From OMSK01 sp902492995 (GTDB lineage Bacteria; Bacillota_I; Bacilli_A; RF39; UBA660), in the NCBI GenBank assembly GCA_902492995.1, contig CABUNR010000004.1:1-61261 (forward strand): a stretch of 61,261 nucleotides of DNA, written 5' to 3'. The notes under the pieces are model-generated. The model was not told where the DNA came from, made no database searches, and worked only from the letters and a program-made list of their open reading frames with translations. Shown one piece after another: positions 53,119 through 61,261 of this stretch (positions within the stretch are counted from its first letter, which is position 1; each line of letters opens with the position of its first letter). The translations under genes were made by a program, and so were the position numbers.

Positions 53119-54639
53119 ATGAAAAAAATAATTGATATTGCTAATAATCTTAATATAAAAGATATAGAAACTTATGGTAATTATAAAGCTAAAATAAATT
53201 ATGATTATAAAAATAATAATAAAGATGGAAAATTAATACTTGTAACTTCTACTAACCCAACACCATTTGGAGAAGGTAAAACAACATTATCAATAGGTTT
53301 ATCTGATTCTTTAAATAAACTTGGTAAAAAATCTATTGCAGCTTTAAGAGAACCATCTTTAGGACCTGTATTTGGAAGTAAAGGTGGAGCATGTGGTGGT
53401 GGACTTGCAAAAGTAGAACCAGAGCTTGATATAAATCTTCATTTTAATGGTGATTTTCATGCAATAGAAAGTGCTAATAATTTAATATGCTCTATAATAG
53501 ATAATCATATATATCAAGAAAATGAACTTAAAATAGATAAAGTGGTTTTTAATAGATGTTTAGATATAAATGATAGGGCACTTAGAACAATTAATTTAAG
53601 TAATAGAATAGAACATTTTAATATAACACCAGCAAGTGAAATAATGGCTATACTATGCTTATCAAAAGATATTTATGATTTAAAAAATAGAATATCTAAT
53701 ATAATAGTTGGTTATACAAAAGAAGAAAAGAAAATTTATGTAAAAGATTTAAAATGTGAGGATGCTGTAACAATATTACTTAAAGATGCTATAAAACCAA
53801 ATTTGGTTCAAAGTTTATATAATAATCCTGTTATAATGCATGGTGGACCATTTGCTAATATAGCACATGGATGTAGTAGTATTATTGGAACACTTACATC
53901 TTTAAAATTAGCTTCTTATGTTGTAACAGAAGCTGGATTTGGTAGTGATATGGGAGCATTAAAATTTTTTGATATAAAATGTAGACTTAATAATATATAT
54001 CCTGATGTAGTAATTATAAATGCTACTATTAAAAGTTTAAAATATAATGGAGATAATTCTTTAGAAAAAGGAATAGAAAATTTAAGATTTCATATAAAAA
54101 ATATGCAAAAATTTAATGATAATGTAATAGTATCATTAAATAAATTTGATGATGATTTAGAAAGTGAAATTGAGTATGTTAAATCTTTTGTAGAAAAATT
54201 AAATGTTAAATTTGTAATTTCAACAATGTATGAAGATGGTGATACAGGTTGTATAGAACTTGCTAAAATAATATTGAATTTAAAAAATACAAAAAAATAT
54301 TATTTATATGATTTAACTGATACATTAGAAGAAAAAATAAAAAAAGTATGTAATCATTTAGGGTGCAATAAAATTACTTATAGTAATGATGCATTAAATA
54401 AATTAGGAAAAATAAAAGAAAATTATCCAATTTGTATTGCTAAGACACCTTTTTCTATAACCGATGATAAAAATATTTTAGGATATCCTAAAAATTTTGA
54501 AATGAAGGTAACAGATATAAAAATATTAAATGGAGCAGAGTTAATAGTAGTTTATATGGGAAATATCTTAACAATGCCAGGACTTACTAAAAATGCTAAT
54601 TACTTAAATATGAATATAAACGATATCATCAGTAAATAA
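53119..54639 (+). CDS. fhs: Formate--tetrahydrofolate ligase
   Basis: 506 residues, about 50 shorter than the usual 555, with the losses apparently spread over loops. Makes 10-formyl-THF from formate and ATP, feeding purine and initiator fMet synthesis. P-loop TPFGEGKTT (about 51-59), GSKGGACGGGLAKVEP, DINLHFNGDFHAI (62-residue neighbourhood of the folate site), HGGPFANIAHGCSS, VTEAGFGSDMGA and the C-terminal MPGLTKNANYLNM. AGGAGG before the ATG. Confidence 0.95.
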   Translation: MKKIIDIANNLNIKDIETYGNYKAKINYDYKNNNKDGKLILVTSTNPTPFGEGKTTLSIGLSDSLNKLGKKSIAALREPSLGPVFGSKGGACGGGLAKVEPELDINLHFNGDFHAIESANNLICSIIDNHIYQENELKIDKVVFNRCLDINDRALRTINLSNRIEHFNITPASEIMAILCLSKDIYDLKNRISNIIVGYTKEEKKIYVKDLKCEDAVTILLKDAIKPNLVQSLYNNPVIMHGGPFANIAHGCSSIIGTLTSLKLASYVVTEAGFGSDMGALKFFDIKCRLNNIYPDVVIINATIKSLKYNGDNSLEKGIENLRFHIKNMQKFNDNVIVSLNKFDDDLESEIEYVKSFVEKLNVKFVISTMYEDGDTGCIELAKIILNLKNTKKYYLYDLTDTLEEKIKKVCNHLGCNKITYSNDALNKLGKIKENYPICIAKTPFSITDDKNILGYPKNFEMKVTDIKILNGAELIVVYMGNILTMPGLTKNANYLNMNINDIISK

Positions 54640-54657
54640 TAATACTGGTGATTTTTT
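54625..54657 (+). terminator. Terminator of fhs that contains the next gene's ribosome binding site
   Basis: ATCATCAGTA (54625-54634) pairs with TACTGGTGAT (54643-54652), followed by T5-6. The 3' arm includes GGTGAT, the likely ribosome binding site of the SDR gene starting at 54658, so folding would both end transcription and hide that site. Confidence 0.6.
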
Positions 54658-55428
54658 ATGAAAAAAATATTAATAACAGGAGCTTATTCTGGAATAATGA
54701 GAGAATTAATAAAAAAAATCAAAAACAAATATTTTATCTATGTAACAGTTCATACAGAAAACGAACTTAAAAATATAAAAGAATATTATAAAATGGAAAA
54801 AAATATCGAATGTTTAAAATTAGATATAAAAAATGATTTAGATATAGAAAAAATAAATAAATTAGATATAGATGTATTTATATCTAATGCAGCAGTTGGA
54901 TATGGTGGAAGTATTATTAATATGGATATTAATAAAATAAAGGAAAATTATGAAGTAAATGTTTTTAGAAATTTTTATTTAATTCAAAAAATATTAGAAA
55001 AGATGAATCAAAAAAATAAAGGTAAAATAATAATAATGGCATCTCTTGCAGGCATAATTCCAATTCCTTTTTTAGGATCTTATTCATCTACTAAAGCAAG
55101 TATTATTAAATTAAGCGAATGCTTAAATAAAGAACTTAAAATACTTAATAGTAACGTTAAAATAGCTTTAATAGAACCTGGAATGTATAAAACAGGATTT
55201 AATAAGTATATGTTTGATAATAAATATGATAGTAATTTCGATAATTTGTTTAAAGAAGAATTAGAATTAATTCGTTTAAGAGAAAATTTACTAATGTTTT
55301 TTTTAGAAAAAAATAATTTAAAAAGTATTGTAAATAAAATAGAAAAAGCAATAGAAAATGATAAATTTTTGTATAGGACACCTTTATTGCAAAGTGTAGC
55401 AACTAAAATATATAATATATTAAATTAG
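54658..55428 (+). CDS. Short-chain dehydrogenase/reductase family protein
   Basis: 256 residues. Rossmann motif TGAYSGIM (6-13, the TGxxxGI pattern), NAAVGYGG (NAAG-type), catalytic Ser in IMASLAG and YSSTK (Tyr and Lys). Nucleotide preference and substrate are not evident. The long C-terminal helix and hydrophobic end (LLQSVATKIYNILN) are typical of the subgroup acting on lipids or cell-envelope sugars, but this is weak. Has its own terminator. Confidence 0.85.
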   Translation: MKKILITGAYSGIMRELIKKIKNKYFIYVTVHTENELKNIKEYYKMEKNIECLKLDIKNDLDIEKINKLDIDVFISNAAVGYGGSIINMDINKIKENYEVNVFRNFYLIQKILEKMNQKNKGKIIIMASLAGIIPIPFLGSYSSTKASIIKLSECLNKELKILNSNVKIALIEPGMYKTGFNKYMFDNKYDSNFDNLFKEELELIRLRENLLMFFLEKNNLKSIVNKIEKAIENDKFLYRTPLLQSVATKIYNILN

Positions 55429-55452
55429 AAAACTTTAGTTTCTAATTTTTTT
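55423..55452 (+). terminator. Terminator after the first SDR gene
   Basis: AATTAGAAA (55423-55431) with TTTCTAATT (55439-55447), then more T. Confidence 0.8.
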
Positions 55453-55481
55453 GTGATAAAATATATATAAGTGGTGGTTAT

Positions 55482-57104
55482 ATGGGAAAAATAATAAATA
55501 TAATAAAAAAATATCTTAGTTTAATAATTAAATATATAAAAATATTTATAAATAAAATAAAAAGTTTTTTAAAGCAAATAAAAAATAAGATAAATATTAA
55601 AAAAGAAAAAAATGAAAAAAGTAAAATTAAAATATTTTTGATAGGATTTTTTTCATATGTTGGTAGTGTAGTTGGATATTTAATAGCAAAACCAAAAGAA
55701 CCATTAAAAGAAATAGAAAAAATAAATAAAAGGGCTATTAATATAGAAAAAGAAATAGAAAATGAAATATCACCATTTGTACTTAAAACATATAAAAAAG
55801 AAATTAATAAAAAAATACAAAAATTAGAGAAAATAAAAAATATTAAAACAAGAGAAGAAATAAAAGAAATAAAAAAAGAAGAAGAGCATCTTTTAAATCT
55901 AAATAAAAAAATAGAAGAAAAATTAATTAATATAGGTAGTTTAGAAAAAGACAAAGTAAAAAGTGAAATAAAAAATAAAGAAGAGAAAAAATTTTTAGAA
56001 ACAGAAAACAAAGTAGAATTAAATAATAATAAAAAAATAAATAAAGAAGTAATAAAAAATAAAGTAGATACTAATTTAAAAAAAGTAGTAATTACATCAA
56101 AAAAAGGTTTGAAAAAAATAAAAAATGCAAGTTTAATAGGTGGAACATTATTATTAAATAAAATAGTCAAAATAAAAAAAGAAGAAACCAAAAAAAAGAT
56201 AGAAAAACTAGATAAAAATGATAATATAAAAAAAGAAATAATAGAATTTAATAATATAATTAATAAAACTTATAATGAAGTAAGAGACAATAATAATGAA
56301 ATAGATTTATTAGAAAAAAAGAAAAAAATAGAAGAGTTAAAACAAAAATATATAGAATTAACTAGATATGATGATTTTATATATTTGAAAGATGATTATA
56401 AGATTAATAGTATTGATTCAAATCATTTAGTATATCATGACAAATCAATAGATGATTTAATTGATTATTTAAATAATAGAATAGATGAAGTTGAAAAAGA
56501 AAAAGCCTTGAGAGAAAAAGACTTATTAAATGAAAAGAAAAAAGTTAATGATATAATGCTTGCTAAAACTAGCATTAAAGAAGATATTAGTTTGAGTATG
56601 AGAGAAATAAAAAAAATAAAGAAAGATATTTTAAGAATTCCTACTAGTTATAAAAAACCAAATTTAATAACAAGATTATCTAATTTCTTTAAATATTCTA
56701 TCAATGTTGGTATAAGTTTAATTCCATTTGGAATATTTAAAAATAAATTACTAGCAACATTAACAAGTGGAATAATTTTAAATAATAGAATAAGATGTAT
56801 GAATTCCATTATTTCAAATAGTGATAAAGTTGCTTTTATAGAATATGAGAATATTTTAGCAAATTTAAATGATAGAAAAAATTACTTAGAAAATACTAAC
56901 TATGTTTTATTAGATACAATAAGTCAAATAGACTTGTTAAAAATAAAATTAAATGAAATAGATATTAATAATTCAGAAAAAGAAAAACTATTAGTTGGAT
57001 TAGATGAAATGAAATTAGATCTTTTAGAAGAAAATTTAAAAGTAGAAACAACTTTAGAAGAAGTAAATAAAATAGGAAAAAATAAAATAAAAATAAAGGA
57101 GTAA
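55482..57104 (+). CDS. Large membrane-anchored coiled-coil protein, unknown
   Basis: 540 residues, very Lys/Glu/Ile/Asn rich. Hydrophobic segments near 47-66 (IFLIGFFSYVGSVVGYLIA) and about 410-440 (INVGISLIPFGIF, LLATLTSGIILNN), with long charged heptad-like helices between and after. I know no family. GGTGG before the ATG. It is 1 base from the next membrane protein and part of a four-gene run (55482-58510). A role in envelope organisation is guesswork. Its extreme A-richness produces a long open frame on the other strand (55478-56191) that is not a gene. Confidence 0.65.
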   Translation: MGKIINIIKKYLSLIIKYIKIFINKIKSFLKQIKNKINIKKEKNEKSKIKIFLIGFFSYVGSVVGYLIAKPKEPLKEIEKINKRAINIEKEIENEISPFVLKTYKKEINKKIQKLEKIKNIKTREEIKEIKKEEEHLLNLNKKIEEKLINIGSLEKDKVKSEIKNKEEKKFLETENKVELNNNKKINKEVIKNKVDTNLKKVVITSKKGLKKIKNASLIGGTLLLNKIVKIKKEETKKKIEKLDKNDNIKKEIIEFNNIINKTYNEVRDNNNEIDLLEKKKKIEELKQKYIELTRYDDFIYLKDDYKINSIDSNHLVYHDKSIDDLIDYLNNRIDEVEKEKALREKDLLNEKKKVNDIMLAKTSIKEDISLSMREIKKIKKDILRIPTSYKKPNLITRLSNFFKYSINVGISLIPFGIFKNKLLATLTSGIILNNRIRCMNSIISNSDKVAFIEYENILANLNDRKNYLENTNYVLLDTISQIDLLKIKLNEIDINNSEKEKLLVGLDEMKLDLLEENLKVETTLEEVNKIGKNKIKIKE

Positions 57105-57105
57105 T

Positions 57106-57744
57106 ATGAGAGAAAAATATAAAAATTATATAGAATATGATCATTCATTTGAAAAATTAACAATGTTTGGAATAATTTGTTTAATAATAGTAATATCAGG
57201 TATTTTTGGCTTTATTTATGAATTTATATTTTATTATTTTAATTTCGGGATGAAGGAATTTTATTATAGAGGTGGTAACTTTCTGCCTTGGATAAATATC
57301 TATGCTATAGGAGCAGTATTTATATATTTTTTTACATATAAATATAGAAAGAAACCTATAAAAGTATTTTTAATTAGTATGATTACATCAGGAATACTTG
57401 AATATATTGGTGGATTATTATTATATAAAGTAGGTAATGGGTTTAGATGCTGGGATTATAATACAGAAATACTTAATTTTTTAAATATTGATGGATTTGT
57501 TTGTTTAAGAAGTGTATTATTTTTTGGAATATCGGCTTTATTATTAATATATTTAATTGTTCCAATTTGTTTCAGTTTAGCTAATAAATTAGATAAAAAA
57601 TTATTTTTAATTATTAGTATTTCAATTTGTTCTATATTTTTAATGGATGAAATATATAATCTTTTAGTAGCAAGAATATTTAATTTGAAAAGAGCTTCTG
57701 ATATATATAAAAGTTTAGGTGTAAAATATGTAAATTTTAAATAG
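57106..57744 (+). CDS. Putative ABC-transporter type IV membrane protein (CmpB-like)
   Basis: 212 residues, five or six helices. The conserved pattern GFIYEFIFYY, FLPWINIYAIGAVFIYFF, SGILEYIGGLLLYK, RCWDYNTEILNFLNIDGFVCLRSVLFFG is that of the 'putative ABC-transporter type IV' family (PF06541) found in Bacillota; the actual function is unproven. Starts 1 base after the coiled-coil gene. Confidence 0.8.
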   Translation: MREKYKNYIEYDHSFEKLTMFGIICLIIVISGIFGFIYEFIFYYFNFGMKEFYYRGGNFLPWINIYAIGAVFIYFFTYKYRKKPIKVFLISMITSGILEYIGGLLLYKVGNGFRCWDYNTEILNFLNIDGFVCLRSVLFFGISALLLIYLIVPICFSLANKLDKKLFLIISISICSIFLMDEIYNLLVARIFNLKRASDIYKSLGVKYVNFK

Positions 57745-57751
57745 GTGATTT

Positions 57752-58510
57752 ATGGAGATATATGATTTAGATTATAATAAAAGAGATTTGTTAATTAGTT
57801 CTTTATCTTTAAATTTAGAAGATAATATAAAAGTAATAGAAGAATATTACAAAAATTTCAAAATAGAAAAAGATAGATTTTTAGTGATTTCCGATACACA
57901 TTTTGGTAGAAGTAAATGCGATATATATCTTATGGATAAAATATATAATTATGCTATAAATAATAATATAGATACAATTATTCATGCAGGAGACTTAGTA
58001 GAAGGGAAGAGTAATCCTTATATGAAAAATTTAAGTATTGATGAACAAATAAAAAATTTTATAAAATATTATCCTAATGATTTAGTAAAAACATATTATT
58101 TATATGGAAATCATGATTTTAATTGTTATTATTATGATAAGGTTGATTTTAAAGAATATCTAAAGGAGTTAAAAAATTTAGAGTATATAGGTGTTAAAAA
58201 TTCATATATTTATTTGAATGATAATAGTATTATTAAAGTTGAACATGAATGTAAAACGTGTAATTATCTTGTTCCAAAATTAGAATATGATTTTAAAATT
58301 TATGGTCATAAACATAGTTATGGAGCTTATAGTGAGGCTAGTGATATAAGATTACCAGCTCTGATTTTAGATAATCCTGATAATATTGAGACAGGCTTTT
58401 TAGATGTAACTTTAGATTTAGGAAATCTTATTGTTAATTTTTATAATAATGATATTAATCATATTAAAGAAGACGTAGTATGTAAAAGAAAGGTGCTTAA
58501 ATGTGAATAA
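57752..58510 (+). CDS. Metallophosphoesterase (calcineurin-like)
   Basis: 252 residues. Two-metal phosphoesterase motifs in order: SDTHFGRSK (47-55, D48 and H50), AGDLVEG, YGNHDFN (about 116-122), EHECK and YGHKHSYG (paired His). Substrate unknown; could be a nucleotide or RNA phosphodiesterase. AGGTGATTT before the ATG. The HD-domain pseudogene overlaps its end. Confidence 0.88.
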   Translation: MEIYDLDYNKRDLLISSLSLNLEDNIKVIEEYYKNFKIEKDRFLVISDTHFGRSKCDIYLMDKIYNYAINNNIDTIIHAGDLVEGKSNPYMKNLSIDEQIKNFIKYYPNDLVKTYYLYGNHDFNCYYYDKVDFKEYLKELKNLEYIGVKNSYIYLNDNSIIKVEHECKTCNYLVPKLEYDFKIYGHKHSYGAYSEASDIRLPALILDNPDNIETGFLDVTLDLGNLIVNFYNNDINHIKEDVVCKRKVLKCE

Positions 58511-59090
58511 AAAAATAGAAAAATTATACAATATTCTTTTATCGGATATACCAAGTAGAGAAATTAAAACAAATGAAATATTTATATTTGAATTAATCGA
58601 AGAACTTGAAAAATGTAAAAACTTTAATCAAAATAATGAATAGCATATTTATGATGTTTATGAACATATTTTACACGTTGTTGATTATGTTGATTCAAAT
58701 ATTTATTTGAGATTATAAGCTTTGTTTCACGATATTGGAAAACCCTATACATATACAGTAGATACTAATAATGTTGGACATTTTTATGGTCATTATAAAA
58801 AATCTTTAGAAATATTTGAAGAGTTTAGTAAGACAAATGATTTTGATAAAAAAATATTTGATATTGCATATAAATTAATTTATTATCATGGTATAAATAT
58901 ATCTAAATTAGAAAATAAAGAATTATTAAAATTTTTAAATAATTTTAGTTATGAAGAATTAGAAATGTTATTTAATTTAAAAACAAGTGATATAAAAGCA
59001 CAAAATCCTAAATTTCATTATTTAATAAAAGAACTAGAAAAAGAAAAAATAAACGTTTTAAATATAAAGGGAGGTTTTTATGAAAAATAG
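58503..59090 (+). pseudogene. HD-domain phosphohydrolase, broken by two in-frame stops
   Basis: One frame from the GTG at 58503 reads MNKKIEKLYNILL..., meets TAG at 58641-58643, continues HIYDVYEHILHVVDYVDSN, meets TAA at 58716-58718, and continues ALFHDIGKPYTYT to 59088. The H...HD pattern and the following YGHYKKS are those of HD hydrolases like the C-terminal part of CCA-adding enzymes. The two stops sit in otherwise well-conserved protein sequence, so the gene is degraded rather than misread. The piece from 58722 has no start codon with a ribosome binding site. It overlaps the preceding gene by 8 bases. Confidence 0.8.
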
Positions 59091-59637
59091 TGAACTTGAA
59101 AGTATAAGAAGTGAATATAAAGATTTATTAAATTTAAGAACACAAATAATAGATAAATTAAAAAAAATAGAAGATTTAGAAAAAAATCCATTTGTAAAAG
59201 AATATTTAAAATTAAGGGAAGAACTAGAAAGTGATAAAGATCACAAATATACCCATATGGAAAGATTGAATGATTTTGATATGCTTAAATTATGCTACAA
59301 CAGGGTAAATATTACAGAAACAAATAATATATATGTATATACAGGAACATTTAAAAATGATATTAATGATAGTTTGGGTACAAGAGTAAATTATGATAGT
59401 GAAAATGCTTTATATAGTAAATATAGTAATATAGAATTACAAGAATATAATTTTAATAGTACAATGATAATTCCAGTATCTAAAAGAGAAGAATTCGAAA
59501 AAAATAATATAGTTATATTTCCTAAAAATTATTTACTAGATAAAACATTTTATGATATACAGAATAAATTTTTTCTTGATGCTATGGAATTAGGGCAAGA
59601 AAAAGCAATAGAAAAATTAATAAAAAAATATAATTAA
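59080..59637 (+). CDS. Hypothetical protein with N-terminal coiled coil
   Basis: 185 residues, unrecognised. Residues 1-50 are a helix or coiled coil (SEYKDLLNLRTQIIDKLKKIEDLEK). The remainder is mixed (NNIYVYTGTFKND, STMIIPVSKREEFEKNNIVIFPKNY) and ends in a helix. No signal peptide. AGGGAGG before the ATG. It overlaps the end of the HD pseudogene by 11 bases and ends the operon. Confidence 0.65.
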   Translation: MKNSELESIRSEYKDLLNLRTQIIDKLKKIEDLEKNPFVKEYLKLREELESDKDHKYTHMERLNDFDMLKLCYNRVNITETNNIYVYTGTFKNDINDSLGTRVNYDSENALYSKYSNIELQEYNFNSTMIIPVSKREEFEKNNIVIFPKNYLLDKTFYDIQNKFFLDAMELGQEKAIEKLIKKYN

Positions 59638-59655
59638 AAAGTGTTTATTTTGTTT

Positions 59656-59681
59656 AAAAATGTAATTTATTACATTTTTTT
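59656..59681 (+). terminator. Terminator after the hypothetical gene
   Basis: AAAAATGTAAT (59656-59666) with ATTACATTTTT (59669-59679); the last pairs probably open to make a loop; T-rich tail. Confidence 0.7.
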
Positions 59682-59762
59682 GTTAAGAAATGTAAAATTT
59701 AAATAAAAATAAAGTATCAAAAAAAAATATATGATAAAATAATAAAAGATAGGAGAGATACA

Positions 59763-60545
59763 ATGATAAATTATGATTTTAAAGGTAAAAATGTAATTGT
59801 TACAGGTGCAAGTATGGGACTTGGATATGCGATTGCTTTAGAATTTGCTAAAGCTGGTGCCTCTTTAATAATTGCAGATATAAATATAGAAGAAGCAGAA
59901 AAAGCAAAAGAAAAATTAAGTCAATATGGAGGTATAGTTGAAACATATAAAATAGATGTTTCAAATTATAATGAATTTTTATCTTTGGCAGAATTTGCTA
60001 AAGAAAAATTTAAAACCATAGATATATTAGTCAATAATGCTGGGATATTTGTAGCTGAAATGTTTAATGATATGGAAGTATCTAAAATGGATAAATTGAT
60101 TAATGTAAATTTAAATGGAACTGTTTATGGATGTAAAGCAATTTTACCTATTATGAAAGAACAAAAATATGGTAAAGTTGTTAATATGTCAAGTATTGCT
60201 GCTAAATTAGGTGGAAGTGGTGCAGCTATTTATTCAGCTACTAAGGCAGCTGTTTTAGAACTTACGGCGTGTTTAGCACGTGAATATGCAAAGGATAATA
60301 TTAACATAAATTGTGTACTTCCAGGTATTATAAGAACACCTTTATGGGAAAAGGCATTAGATGAAATGACAGAAGGAGACGTATCAAAAAAAGATACAGT
60401 GTTTGCTCAATTTACAAAAGATATTCCAATGGGTAGACCACAAGAACCTATTGACATTGCGAAAGCTGTTTTATTCTTATGCAGTGATGATGCAAGTAAT
60501 ATTACTGCTCAAAACTTAGCTGTTGATGGAGGACATACATATTAA
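59763..60545 (+). CDS. SDR-family NAD(P)-dependent oxidoreductase (FabG/steroid-dehydrogenase like)
   Basis: 260 residues, classical SDR: TGASMGLG (14-21), an acidic ADIN after beta-2 (NAD preference likely), NNAGIF, catalytic Ser in VNMSSIAA, YSATK, and the C-terminal NLAVDGGHTY. Candidate substrates include 3-oxoacyl, hydroxysteroid or sugar alcohols. It is much better conserved than the SDR at 54658. AGGAGAGATACA before the ATG; monocistronic. Confidence 0.92.
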   Translation: MINYDFKGKNVIVTGASMGLGYAIALEFAKAGASLIIADINIEEAEKAKEKLSQYGGIVETYKIDVSNYNEFLSLAEFAKEKFKTIDILVNNAGIFVAEMFNDMEVSKMDKLINVNLNGTVYGCKAILPIMKEQKYGKVVNMSSIAAKLGGSGAAIYSATKAAVLELTACLAREYAKDNININCVLPGIIRTPLWEKALDEMTEGDVSKKDTVFAQFTKDIPMGRPQEPIDIAKAVLFLCSDDASNITAQNLAVDGGHTY

Positions 60546-60643
60546 AAATAAAAAGAAACATTAAAATAATAAAATATAAGTAGAAATAATAATTGTAATA
60601 TGTTATAATATACTGCAATTTATTCTGTTTAGGGAGGTTTTGT

Positions 60644-61084
60644 ATGTTTAAATATAGTGAAAAAGATTTATATAATAGATGTGGATATGATAAAAATAGT
60701 GTAGGAAAAGATTTTAAAGGTGACTTTTATGTAACGCCTGATGAATCAAAAATTCCAACATTTACTTATGAAAAATTAGGTGATAGTGGATTATCAAGAG
60801 GTTTAGTTTTAAAAACACCTAAAGGATATATACCTGTTGATAGAATAACTAAATTTAGTGATATTCTTGATGATTCTTTGTATTTAAAAGATGAAACTTT
60901 ATGGATAATTCCATATTTAAGTTATCCTTTATTTTATTCTGAGTCAATTTTTAAGTTTGCAGTTTTAATAGAAAAAAATTGGGAAGGGATTATTTATAAA
61001 ACAGATAGTTATAAAAATAATCTAGAAGAGGATGAAATTATAGAAGAATTTGTAATAGGTTATGTAAAAAAGAAAAAAATATAG
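60644..61084 (+). CDS. Hypothetical protein
   Basis: 146 residues, unrecognised, soluble. Aromatic-rich (LWIIPYLSYPLFYSESIFKFAVLI) with an acidic stretch (NNLEEDEIIEEF) before a basic end (VKKKKI). GGGAGG before the ATG, TATAAT near 60604. A terminator follows. Confidence 0.65.
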   Translation: MFKYSEKDLYNRCGYDKNSVGKDFKGDFYVTPDESKIPTFTYEKLGDSGLSRGLVLKTPKGYIPVDRITKFSDILDDSLYLKDETLWIIPYLSYPLFYSESIFKFAVLIEKNWEGIIYKTDSYKNNLEEDEIIEEFVIGYVKKKKI

Positions 61085-61099
61085 ATAAATTATTATAAT

Positions 61100-61123
61100 A
61101 CAGATTTATATATCTGTTTTTTT
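61100..61123 (+). terminator. Terminator at the end of the window
   Basis: ACAGAT (61100-61105) with ATCTGT (61112-61117) and seven T. The remaining 138 bases to the window end show no gene. Confidence 0.75.
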
Positions 61124-61261
61124 GTTAGAAAGTGTTATAATATAAATACATTAAAATCTTTTTGAGTAAATACTTTAACAAATATTAAATAATCTATTAA
61201 TAATTAAGACAACTATATATAAGTCAAGTCTAAAATGATAAATTTTATAAAAAAGTTTGAA

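Noticed and set aside
55478..56191. 237-residue minus-strand open frame rich in Phe/Leu/Ile resembling a membrane protein
   Set aside because: It is the complement of a Lys/Glu/Ile-rich coiled-coil gene; A-rich codons read backwards as Phe/Leu. No ribosome binding site, and the plus-strand gene has better start, spacing and operon context.
58641..58718. Alternative genetic code (TAG/TAA read as amino acids)
   Set aside because: TAG, TAA and TGA all end well-defined genes elsewhere in the window, so the interrupted frames are mutations rather than recoding.

Overview
This is an AT-rich, gene-dense chromosomal window that reads cleanly with the standard bacterial code. TGA serves as a stop (queA, enolase) and Trp is TGG. 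Gene order and content point to a low-GC Bacillota. The markers are rplK-rplA-rplJ-rplL-methyltransferase-rpoB-rpoC and rpsL-rpsG-fusA-tuf, ruvAB-queA, rimM-trmD, a YmfF/YmfH-type M16 pair, SpoIIIAH-like, GerE and GerM proteins, and AGGTGAT-type ribosome binding sites. My inference is an uncultured gut-type lineage near Bacilli/Erysipelotrichia/RF39 rather than a true Mycoplasma. The species cannot be named from sequence alone.

Layout. Positions 1-3.9 kb hold a TetR-linked ABC exporter whose permease is frameshifted by a 7-bp tandem duplication. Positions 3.9-5.8 kb hold a small sporulation cluster (SpoIIIAH-like, GerE, GerM) with a sigma-K-like promoter before gerE. Positions 5.8-7.3 kb hold tRNA-Arg, a lone MvaI/BcnI-type nuclease and a four-tRNA array on the minus strand. 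Positions 7.4-17.6 kb are housekeeping: cysS, ruvAB, queA, an HExxH protein, miaA, deoD, add and two M16 peptidase homologues. Positions 17.7-24.2 kb encode a very large prepilin-like surface protein made of Ig-like repeats. It has a nine-G tract at its start and an in-frame TAA, and a second small prepilin follows it. Positions 24.3-26.6 kb carry a SpoU methyltransferase, rimM, trmD and a hypothetical gene.

Positions 26.7-44.5 kb hold the ribosomal-protein/RNA-polymerase/str region with recognisable leaders (L1, L10, rpsL). Between rpoC and rpsL, where Bacillus carries an L7Ae-like gene, this genome has a roughly 580-nt structured RNA with its own strong promoter. It is followed at once by a four-helix membrane protein that looks like OapA. 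I interpret the pair as OLE RNA plus its membrane partner in an unusual genomic position. An acidic single-pass membrane protein of unknown function follows.

Positions 44.5-61 kb hold a FemAB-type ligase, murD, enolase, priA, two exported surface proteins (one a phosphodiester glycosidase), formate-THF ligase, two SDR oxidoreductases, membrane and coiled-coil proteins, a metallophosphoesterase, an HD-domain pseudogene with two in-frame stops, and hypotheticals.

How the parts relate. Most genes are translation, tRNA modification, wall synthesis and DNA repair. The accessory signals are the OLE/OapA locus, the candidate phase-variable giant pilin-like adhesin, the spore cluster and the orphan nuclease. 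Several genes are broken by small mutations (7-bp duplication, point nonsense, double nonsense). These could reflect gene decay, strain-level switching or assembly error. Family names, promoters and RNA folds given here come from reading and memory, not from database searches.
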